A DNA stretch of 64,000 bases, from positions 310,001 through 374,000 of the forward strand of contig JACJZJ010000005.1 of the NCBI GenBank assembly GCA_020635675.1. The letters run 5' to 3'. A model generated the notes under the pieces. It saw nothing but the letters and a program-made list of their open reading frames with translations. It was not told the origin of the DNA and did not search any database. This document shows, one piece after another, positions 57,793-64,000 of the stretch. The position numbers and the translations under genes were made by a program. The number at the start of each line of letters is the position of its first letter. The stretch's first letter is position 1. The DNA comes from Flavobacteriales bacterium (GTDB lineage Bacteria > Bacteroidota > Bacteroidia > Flavobacteriales_F > PHOS-HE28).

Positions 57793-58995
57793 ATGCCGAA
57801 ATTCGGCCAGATCCAGGCTTCGGCCAGCAGCACGACACGCGTGAAGATCATCATCGGCAGGGACCGCCACCTCAGCTTTTCAGCCACCACGCTCATCGGC
57901 GCCGACCTCGGCACCTGGCTGGGCATTGTGCGCGTGTACGGTCGCGGCATCTCCCGGCCGTTCATCCCCAAGGCGCTCCTGCTCACCTGGATCGTCCTCC
58001 TCTATACGCCGCTGGTGCTGTGGGAACGCCTGCGCTACGATCGCCGCATCCGCCGCACAAAAGTGAAGGCGCCGTTGTTCCTCATCGGCCACCACCGCAG
58101 CGGCACCACCTACCTGCACTACCTGATCGGCCGCGATCCGCAGTTCGCCTACTGCTCGGTGAAGGAAAGCTTCATGCCGTGGATCTACCTCAGCTTCGGC
58201 CGCTTCCTCGAACGTATGTACCGCAGGCGACTGCCGGAGAAGCGCCCCATGGACGACCTGCGTATGGACGTGGACCTGCCCACCGAACCGGAGTATTCCC
58301 TGGGCAACATGACGCCCCACACCATGATCCCGGGCTACTACTTCCCGCGGCGCATGCTGGAGGTGTTCCGCCGCAACGTGCTGTTCGAGGATGAGCGGGC
58401 GAAGCGCGGCTGGCAACGCACGCTCAAGTACTTCATGCAGAAGCTCACATACCGGCACGGCGGAATGCCTCTCGTGCTGAAGAGCCCGGAGAACACCGCC
58501 CGCGTGAGGGAGATCCTCGAGGTGTTCCCCGACGCGCGCTTCCTGCTGATCAAGCGCGACCCCTACCGCGTCTATTTCTCCACCGAACGCCTCTACGGCA
58601 TCACGCTGCCGCTGGTGTCCATGCAGAAGGAGGTCGATGGGGCGCAGGTGCAGGACTACATCCTTCGCTCCTACCGCCTCACCTTCGAGAAGTACTTCCG
58701 CGACCGCGCGCTGATCCCCAAGGGCCGCCTGGCCGAGATCCGTTACGAGGACCTGATCGGCAACGAGCTGGCCGTGCTGGAAAAGGCCTACCGGGAGCTG
58801 GGGCTTGACGGTTTCGATGCGGCCCGCCCGCACATCCAGGCCGAAGTGCGCAGCTACACGGACTACCGCACCAACACATACAACTATCCCGAGGAACGCA
58901 TGCGAGCCATCGAAGCGGAATGGGCGCACGTCTTCGAGCAGCTGGGCTATCCGATGGCCTCAGACCGGGGGCAGCAGCAGCCCGCGCAGGCGTGA
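57793..58995 (+). CDS. Sulfotransferase family protein (PAPS-dependent) in the carotenoid locus
   Basis: 400 residues. A hydrophobic segment (LLTWIVLLYTPLVL, about 64-78) precedes the sulfotransferase core. The 5'-phosphosulfate loop is FLIGHHRSGTTYLHYL (about 97-110), and the 3'-phosphate site is LLIKRDPYRVYFSTER. It transfers sulfate from PAPS to an OH group of a lipid or glycan. It lies between carotenoid genes and overlaps the convergent condensation-domain gene by 36 bp. A sulfated carotenoid or glycolipid is possible; substrate not shown. Other alignments (heparan-type) cannot be excluded. Confidence 0.88.
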   Translation: MPKFGQIQASASSTTRVKIIIGRDRHLSFSATTLIGADLGTWLGIVRVYGRGISRPFIPKALLLTWIVLLYTPLVLWERLRYDRRIRRTKVKAPLFLIGHHRSGTTYLHYLIGRDPQFAYCSVKESFMPWIYLSFGRFLERMYRRRLPEKRPMDDLRMDVDLPTEPEYSLGNMTPHTMIPGYYFPRRMLEVFRRNVLFEDERAKRGWQRTLKYFMQKLTYRHGGMPLVLKSPENTARVREILEVFPDARFLLIKRDPYRVYFSTERLYGITLPLVSMQKEVDGAQVQDYILRSYRLTFEKYFRDRALIPKGRLAEIRYEDLIGNELAVLEKAYRELGLDGFDAARPHIQAEVRSYTDYRTNTYNYPEERMRAIEAEWAHVFEQLGYPMASDRGQQQPAQA

Positions 58996-60249
58996 CACCA
59001 ACCCGTCCGCTTCCTCCGGCGTGAGCGCCGGCGCGCGGTGGCCGATCACCAGCACCAGCCCGCCCTTTTCGCGGCCCATCACCACGCTGAGTCCGGGTGG
59101 TGAAGGCACGGGCGGGTAATGCTCCACGTGCGTGATGCGCGCGCCGAAAAAGTGCGTGGGCAGGCGGTCCAGGTCGCCGAGGTCGCTGAAGGCGAAGCTG
59201 GCCCAGCGGCCCACCGAGGGCATGTTGAACATGATGCGGTAGGCCGCGAACGGCACGCGTCGGAACGCGCGCAGCAGAGCCCTGTACCGCGTGGGGAATC
59301 CGCCCCGCACCTGCGTGATCAACTGGCCGGAGAGCGCCTTGACCGCCGTGGACATGTCTGTCAGTTCCGCACTGTGCAGCTTGAAGAACACGAACGAGGT
59401 CGCGTTGCCGATCAGGTGCACCGGTCCCTTCCGCGGGCGTTGATCGATCGGTGTGGAGAACCACAAGTAGGGCGGCCGTCGGCCACGCGTCTGCAATACT
59501 CCGTTCATCGCCAGCGCGATCGCGGCCAGATCGAACGTTGTGCGGCCGATGGTGGCACCGGATGCCCGCGCCTGCGCATCGATCCGCGCGGTCTCCTCCG
59601 GCGTGAAGCGCACGATGTGGAAGTCCGGATCACCGGCCTCCCCCTTCCGACCGCGCAGCAATGATCCCATGCGCGGACCGGCCGATCGGAAGGCCGTGGC
59701 GCCCATCGCCAGCACGTCCCGCCATTCCCCCTGCGGGCGCGGCACGTCGTTCGGTGCGAAGCGATCCTCCTCGGGAAGACCATCGTTCAGCCCATGCAGA
59801 AAACGCAGCATGCCGGCATGGTCGAAAGCCACGTGATGCAATGCGATCATCAGGCGCACGCGTCCGTCCGGCGCCCGGGCGATGTCCACGCGGACCGCGC
59901 CATCCGCAGGCATGAGCGGCACGGCCAGTTGGTGCCGGGTCCAGGCATCCATGTCCGGCGCCTGATGGATGGGTACCGTGGTGTCCACGTCCCACGCGAA
60001 TTCCCACCGCGGCAGACCGGGCCAGGCGGTGCGCCAGTGCAGCGCGCGCACCCAGCGGAAGAGCGCGTTCGCCGCGAACCGGTCTTTCAACGTGTCGGCA
60101 TCCACGCCCGGCTCCAGGTCGAACACCATGCGCGACACATCACCCGCACAGCCCCGAACGCGCATCACACGGTCGATCAGGAGATGGAACAGGTCCGGGC
60201 CGGAAAGGGTGTGCGGCGTCCCGCCATCGGTCGCGTGCGCGGCAGGCAT
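58960..60249 (-). CDS. Condensation-domain-like acyltransferase (WS/DGAT or PapA type)
   Basis: 429 residues in two chloramphenicol-acetyltransferase-like lobes. The active-site motif HHxxxDH appears as HHVAFDH (residues 138-144), as in NRPS condensation domains and acyltransferases such as PapA. A second lobe with YLWFSTPIDQRPRKGP and SFAFSDLGDLDRLP matches the DFGWG-type bridging region in weaker form. With an ACP gene directly upstream (gap 6 bp) it should transfer an acyl group from ACP to a hydroxyl, most simply to a carotenoid glycoside or a lipid. Confidence 0.85.
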   Translation of the reverse strand: MPAAHATDGGTPHTLSGPDLFHLLIDRVMRVRGCAGDVSRMVFDLEPGVDADTLKDRFAANALFRWVRALHWRTAWPGLPRWEFAWDVDTTVPIHQAPDMDAWTRHQLAVPLMPADGAVRVDIARAPDGRVRLMIALHHVAFDHAGMLRFLHGLNDGLPEEDRFAPNDVPRPQGEWRDVLAMGATAFRSAGPRMGSLLRGRKGEAGDPDFHIVRFTPEETARIDAQARASGATIGRTTFDLAAIALAMNGVLQTRGRRPPYLWFSTPIDQRPRKGPVHLIGNATSFVFFKLHSAELTDMSTAVKALSGQLITQVRGGFPTRYRALLRAFRRVPFAAYRIMFNMPSVGRWASFAFSDLGDLDRLPTHFFGARITHVEHYPPVPSPPGLSVVMGREKGGLVLVIGHRAPALTPEEADGLVSRLRGLLLPPV

Positions 60250-60255
60250 CGCCGT

Positions 60256-60507
60256 TCAGTTCGCGTAGCGCAGGGCCGCGTCCGCCAGGGTATCCAGGCT
60301 GCGCAGGTCCTCCGCGGGCAGGTCCTCCACGGGGATCTTCCACCCGAAGCGGTCCTCCAGGTGCATCACCAGCTCGATCACCGTGATGGAGTCCACCCCG
60401 ATGGCCTCCAGTTCGGTGGATCCGTCCAGCTCCACCTCGCCCGCCAGCACCCGGTCGTCCAGGAACTGACGCAGGGCATCCACTATTTCGCCGCGTTGCA
60501 CCGACAT
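60256..60507 (-). CDS. Acyl carrier protein (dedicated)
   Basis: 83 residues with the phosphopantetheine Ser40 in GVDSITVIELVMHLEDRFG and a typical acidic helix pattern (STELEAIGVD; LPAEDLRSLDTLADA). I start at ATG 60507. Carries an acyl chain for the condensation-domain protein downstream (6-bp gap). Not near fatty acid synthesis genes. A TAAATTCG element at 60517-60524 is one base off a -7 consensus. Confidence 0.92.
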   Translation of the reverse strand: MSVQRGEIVDALRQFLDDRVLAGEVELDGSTELEAIGVDSITVIELVMHLEDRFGWKIPVEDLPAEDLRSLDTLADAALRYAN

Positions 60508-60562
60508 TCGCGTGCCGAATTTAGCGGGACGGCGCACACCGTCAGCTGATCCGCATCAACTC

Positions 60563-62071
60563 ATGTCCACGCCAGCGCCACAACGCAAGGTCGCCGTCAT
60601 CGGCTCCGGCATCGCCGGACTGGCCGGGGCCATCCGCCTGGCCGCGCAGGGACTGGCGGTGGACGTATTCGAGGCCGAGCACACCGTCGGCGGCAAGATC
60701 TCCGAGCAGCATGTCGATGGCTTCCGCTTCGACAGGGGCCCGAGCGTGCTCACCATGCCGCAATACATCGACGACCTCTTCCGCCTGGCCGGGGAGGATC
60801 CCGCCGCGCACATCCGCTACGAGCGCCTCGACCCCGTTTTCCACTACTTCTTCGCCGACGGCTCCCGCTTCCAGAGCCATGCGGACCGCGAGCGCTTCAT
60901 CACCGCGCTGTCGGAACTGACCGTCACCCGGCCGGAGGAGCTGCGCACTTTCTTCCACCGTGCCGCGCGCAAGCTGGAGCTCACCGACCCCGTCTTCCTG
61001 CAACGCTCGCTGCACCGGCTGCGCAACTACACCGACCGTGCCACCTTCCGCGGTCTCTTCCATCTCGGTGCGCTGCAGGCCTTCACCACCATGGACCGCG
61101 CCAACCGGCGCCTGCTGCGCGACCCGCGCACCGTTGCCCTCTTCAACCAGTACGCCAGCTACAACGGCAGCGACCCCTTCCAGGCACCGGCCACGCTGAA
61201 CCTCATCGCCCACTACGAACTCGGCCTTGGCGCCTACTACCCCGTCGGCGGCATGTACCGCATCGCCGCGGAACTGCACGGTCTCGCCGAACGCCTGGGC
61301 GTGCGCTTCCACCTGGGCACACCGGTGGAACGCATCCTGACGGAACGGCGCCGCGTCACCGGCATCCGCGTGGGTGGCGCGGACCTCCCTTACACCGCCG
61401 TGCTGGCCAATGCCGATGTGCACCATGTGTTCCGCATCCTGCTGCCCGACGTGAAGGGCCCGCGCCTGGTGCTGGACCGCCCGCGTTCCAGCTCGGTGGT
61501 CGTGTTCTTCTGGGGCATGGAGGGCACCAGCCCCGAGCTCGGCCTGCACAACCTCTTTCTCTCCGGCGACCAGCGCGACGAATACGAACACCTCTTCCGC
61601 GCGAAGAACATCGGCGCCGACCCCTCGGTGTACGTCTACATCAGCTCCAAAAAGAACCCCGCCGACGCGCCGCCGGGCATGGAGAACTGGTTCGTGATGA
61701 TCAGTGTGCCACCGCTCTCGGAACGGACCGACACCGAAGCGGAGATGGACAAGCTGCGCGCCCGGGCCCGCGAGGCCGCCATCACCAAGCTCTCGCGCCT
61801 GCTCGGCCGCGACGTGTCCGCCGCCATCCGCGTGGAGCGCACCATGGATCCGCGCACCATCGCCCAACGCACACGCAGCGCCTTCGGCTCGGTCTATGGC
61901 TACAGCAGCAACGGCATGCTCAGCGCCTTCCTGCGCCACGCCAACTTCAGCCGGCGCGTCAAGGGCCTTTACCTCTCCGGCGGCAGCGTACATCCTGGCC
62001 CCAGCATCCCCCTCAGCCTGCTCAGCGCCAAGATCGCGAGCGGGATGGTGGTGGAGGCGGTGGGGAAATGA
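60563..62071 (+). CDS. crtD: Carotenoid desaturase, CrtD-like (1-hydroxycarotenoid 3,4-desaturase)
   Basis: 502 residues of the phytoene desaturase family. FAD-binding KVAVIGSGIAGLAGAIRLAAQG opens the protein, and GGSVHPGPSIPLSLLSAKI closes it. The middle (FRSLLPD-type VFRILLPDVKGP; SSVVVFFWGMEGTSPELGLHNL; KKNPADAPPGMENWFVMISVP) matches CrtD of Flavobacteria rather than CrtI. CrtD adds a 3,4 double bond to a 1-hydroxylated carotenoid, as in saproxanthin, myxol and flexixanthin. Divergent from the ACP gene. A short 3' remnant of it lies at 62238-62300. A true CrtI is not in this window. Confidence 0.88.
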   Translation: MSTPAPQRKVAVIGSGIAGLAGAIRLAAQGLAVDVFEAEHTVGGKISEQHVDGFRFDRGPSVLTMPQYIDDLFRLAGEDPAAHIRYERLDPVFHYFFADGSRFQSHADRERFITALSELTVTRPEELRTFFHRAARKLELTDPVFLQRSLHRLRNYTDRATFRGLFHLGALQAFTTMDRANRRLLRDPRTVALFNQYASYNGSDPFQAPATLNLIAHYELGLGAYYPVGGMYRIAAELHGLAERLGVRFHLGTPVERILTERRRVTGIRVGGADLPYTAVLANADVHHVFRILLPDVKGPRLVLDRPRSSSVVVFFWGMEGTSPELGLHNLFLSGDQRDEYEHLFRAKNIGADPSVYVYISSKKNPADAPPGMENWFVMISVPPLSERTDTEAEMDKLRARAREAAITKLSRLLGRDVSAAIRVERTMDPRTIAQRTRSAFGSVYGYSSNGMLSAFLRHANFSRRVKGLYLSGGSVHPGPSIPLSLLSAKIASGMVVEAVGK

Positions 62072-62237
62072 ATGGTCCCTTTCGCTGGCGTGGATCTTCG
62101 ATCCGTGTCTCTGATCATCCGAGCCTCGTTCGTCCGTGGCTGTGCTGTGGCTACCCTCCTCTGGCCCGCCAGTTAGCCTCGCGAGGACGAAGGACGAGCA
62201 TGGCGTCCTCCCCTGCCCTTCCGAATGCGAAGTGGCA

Positions 62238-62300
62238 CCTCGGCCCCGGCATCCCCTCAGCCCGCGCAGCGCCAGGGTCGCGGGTGAGATGGTGGTGGAG
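62238..62300 (+). pseudogene. Remnant of a duplicated crtD 3' end
   Basis: About 63 bp closely resembling 61994-62055, the last codons of crtD (GGCCCCxGCATCCCC, CTCAGC, GATGGTGGTGGAG), with several differences and no open frame of useful length. It lies in the 260-bp space between crtD and the next gene. A decayed tandem duplication of a second desaturase is the simplest explanation. Confidence 0.6.
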
Positions 62301-62331
62301 AAGCGCAGGATCGATCCGCGACCGGGATCCC

Positions 62332-63774
62332 CTACGGATACGTGCGCACGAAGTGACCGTGAAAGCCCACATCGGGCAGGGTCAATACATAGCTCCCGGT
62401 CGGAAGCCCGTTGATCGGTATCGAGGCGCCTTGGCGCCAAGTGCCCCGTGCCACCACCGCACCGGCCATGTCATGGATCCGATACATGGTCCCTCGGGTA
62501 CCTGATAGATCCAGCCACAAGGCACCGTTCGCGGGATCCTGACGGAAGTGGACATCCGCGCCCGCGGACGGTCCGGAAATGCCCACCGATCCCATGATCG
62601 TGGCGCTGCGGTACCGCACCACGTCCGCGCTCTGATCGCTCCAAACGATGCGGAAAATGCCGTTCGCGAATGCGATGTCGGGTGTCATCTGTGGACCGGC
62701 GCTGTTCACCGTCACGGCTTGTGGCGCGCTGAGCCCCGCCCATCCGGTCACGCTCCAGCTGAACAACACGTCCTTATTGCCGCTCATGGTCCGCTGCCAG
62801 ACGATGCCGAGCGTGTCCCCACTTCCGGCCATGCGCGGGAATTGCTGCAACGTACTCGAACCCGCGGAGGGATCGATGCGAAAGAAGGGTCCCACGGTGA
62901 GGTCCGGCAGGTGGGTGCTGCCGGCGTATACCTTCAGGCCCTGGCTCGCACCGGACATCAGCACGTAGCGTAGGCTGTCCCCGGCGATGGCGCCATCGGC
63001 ACTGGAAGAGGGACAAGTGTTGAACGTCCAACCGGTCGGATCGATATCCGCACCGCTGGTGCATGTGGCTCCGCCATCCCCTGACATACCCGCCCAGATG
63101 GTGCGCAGGTTCGCATCGTTGTTGCGGTACACCACCACCACGGTATCCCCCTGCGCGAGCGCCCTCCCCGGACAGCAATCGCACACCTCGCCCGGTGCGA
63201 AGGGCGCGCTGACCGGCACCGGTGGCTCCCAGGCACCTCCCACCCAGCGTGTCGTCACGTGGCGGGGGTCGGTGAAACCACTGTCGAACGCCATGTATTC
63301 CACCACCGCGCCGGCGGATGGACCTAGCGCCACCGTCGGAAAGCGGTCGAAAGGTCCGGTGGCCGCCCCGATCCGCAGCGTATCGCTCCAGGTGGTTCCG
63401 CCGTCCAGGGACCGCACGGCGTACATCGGCATGTCCATCTCGGGCAGGGCTTTGAAGACCACCCAGGCCTCATTGCCCAGGGCGTCCAGTTCGGGCCCCT
63501 GCCAATCGGCAGCCGCCACCTGCACCCCGGCGGGATGCAAAAGCTGGGGCACGTTGAAGCTGGTGCCGTTCCACACCGTGGCGTGGGCCGTGCCGTTCGG
63601 TGCATCGCCCCAGATCACGATGGGATCCAGGTCCGCGTTCAATGCGATGCGCGGTCGGTAGTAGCCGACCCCGGTGGGGCTCGCGTCCATTTCTGTTCCC
63701 CATTCCAGGAATTGGGCATCAAGCAGCGTCGGGATACACAATGACCCGAGAAGAAGGAGGTGTCCTGTGTGCAT
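62332..63774 (-). CDS. Secreted beta-propeller protein (exo-alpha-sialidase-like) with CDCCPG motif
   Basis: 480 residues: signal peptide (MHTGHLLLLGSLCIPTLLDAQ), then a multi-blade propeller with Asp-box-like repeats (VRSLDGGTTWSDT; YAGSTHLPDL) and a Cys-rich GEVCDCCPGRALAQGDTVVVVYRNND. The C-terminal part (MYRIHDMAGAVVARGTWRQ ... LTLPDVGFHGHFVRTYP) is T9SS type A-like. It looks like the sialidase/BNR-repeat fold without clear catalytic residues. GTG at 63780 is an alternative start. Confidence 0.78.
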   Translation of the reverse strand: MHTGHLLLLGSLCIPTLLDAQFLEWGTEMDASPTGVGYYRPRIALNADLDPIVIWGDAPNGTAHATVWNGTSFNVPQLLHPAGVQVAAADWQGPELDALGNEAWVVFKALPEMDMPMYAVRSLDGGTTWSDTLRIGAATGPFDRFPTVALGPSAGAVVEYMAFDSGFTDPRHVTTRWVGGAWEPPVPVSAPFAPGEVCDCCPGRALAQGDTVVVVYRNNDANLRTIWAGMSGDGGATCTSGADIDPTGWTFNTCPSSSADGAIAGDSLRYVLMSGASQGLKVYAGSTHLPDLTVGPFFRIDPSAGSSTLQQFPRMAGSGDTLGIVWQRTMSGNKDVLFSWSVTGWAGLSAPQAVTVNSAGPQMTPDIAFANGIFRIVWSDQSADVVRYRSATIMGSVGISGPSAGADVHFRQDPANGALWLDLSGTRGTMYRIHDMAGAVVARGTWRQGASIPINGLPTGSYVLTLPDVGFHGHFVRTYP

Positions 63775-63805
63775 TTCCACAAGGTACGTCGTGCGAATTC
63801 CCCGC

Positions 63806-64000
63806 TCAGGGCGCGGTGAACCGGGCGTCCGTGAGAAAGGTGCTATCGGTCAGGGTGTTCAAGAAGGCGATCAACCGGTCCTTCTCCTCCCAGGTGAAGT
63901 TGCCGTTGGGCAGGTGCAGAAGACCGGTGAGGTTGGTGGTATCCACGTTGGGGGAGTTCGCGTCCACATGGCCGCCATAGAAGGTCACCACGTCGAACAA
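63806..64000 (-). CDS. Probable di-heme cytochrome c peroxidase / MbnH-like, C-terminal part
   Basis: Only the last 64 residues are in the window; the 5' end is beyond the right edge. The sequence MFDVVTFYGGHVDAN ... FTWEEKDRLIAFLNTLTDSTFLTDARFTAP is the typical C-terminus of the di-heme peroxidase family (CcpA/MauG/MbnH), where LxxFLxxLTD...FLTDxRF is highly conserved. Secreted to the periplasm. The partner genes are outside the window. Confidence 0.82.
   Translation of the reverse strand: MFDVVTFYGGHVDANSPNVDTTNLTGLLHLPNGNFTWEEKDRLIAFLNTLTDSTFLTDARFTAP

Noticed and set aside
60563..62071. Calling this desaturase CrtI (phytoene desaturase)
   Set aside because: Signature blocks such as NPADAPPGMENWF fit the CrtD group better, although reciprocal searches would be needed to be certain.
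60542..62440. Minus-strand frame of 632 codons over crtD
   Set aside because: Low-complexity Ala/Glu/Val/His composition typical of a shadow; the plus strand encodes a full FAD desaturase.
1..64000. CRISPR arrays, rRNA or tRNA genes, prophage or IS transposase genes
   Set aside because: I scanned for regularly spaced repeats, tRNA-like cloverleaf ends and transposase or integrase motifs and saw none; short tRNA genes could still be missed by eye.

Overview
The window is GC-rich chromosomal DNA from a member of the Bacteroidota, most likely a Flavobacteriales-type bacterium. The evidence is a SusC/SusD pair, several secreted proteins with type IX secretion (T9SS) C-terminal sorting domains, a flexirubin-type dar locus, Flavobacteria-style carotenoid genes and promoters of the Bacteroidota form TTTG-N19-TAnnTTTG. 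Genes are dense: no stretch longer than 300 bp lacks a gene, and I see no rRNA, tRNA, CRISPR array or classical IS transposase. Many genes are joined by 4-base start/stop overlaps (ATGA or GTGA), which I used to choose starts.

Layout. 0-6.7 kb: the end of a receiver-domain protein, a soluble class III nucleotide cyclase fused to a receiver domain, and a susC/susD outer-membrane pair. 6.8-25.2 kb: a mixed housekeeping and accessory region with small membrane proteins, methyltransferases, a DinB protein, lipoproteins, T9SS cargo (including a paralogous pair at 17.1 and 20.2 kb), a di-heme lipoprotein, an esterase/SDR/TMEM175 operon, and a DUF1761 gene broken by a one-base frameshift. 25.2-27.4 kb: a three-gene operon (MbnP-like lipoprotein, CDVCG outer-membrane protein, CHGNC membrane protein) with a perfect 12-bp inverted repeat inside it and a UUCG hairpin terminator; it looks like a metal-handling (probably copper) unit. 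27.5-35.4 kb: half of a flexirubin (aryl polyene-dialkylresorcinol) pathway on the minus strand: DarA, DarB, a conserved small protein, a BtrH-like acyltransferase, an ABC exporter, a ketosynthase and a chain-length-factor-like partner without the catalytic Cys. 35.4-39.9 kb: five surface-polysaccharide genes translationally coupled to darA. 39.9-46.2 kb: membrane proteins, a T9SS propeller-like protein and a metallophosphoesterase. 46.2-51.8 kb: HMG-CoA lyase, a GxxExxY nuclease-like gene bracketed by inverted repeats, pyrD, and an mntR-mntH pair with a recognisable DtxR-type operator. 51.8-62.1 kb: a carotenoid locus (glycosyltransferase, CrtZ, CrtB, CrtD-like desaturase) mixed with a PAPS sulfotransferase, a condensation-domain acyltransferase and its own acyl carrier protein. 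62.3-64 kb: a secreted propeller protein and the C-terminus of a probable di-heme peroxidase.

The two most interesting systems are pigment related. The first is a flexirubin core whose DarA is cotranslated with polysaccharide genes while the aryl-polyene head-group and chain-reduction genes are absent from the window. The second is a carotenoid cluster equipped to glycosylate and perhaps acylate (from a dedicated ACP) and sulfate its product. A third theme is a small repeat-borne element: the GxxExxY gene with its CACGGATG-type inverted repeats, plus an orphan gene-less copy at 57.5 kb that appears to supply the start codon of an outer-membrane protein gene.
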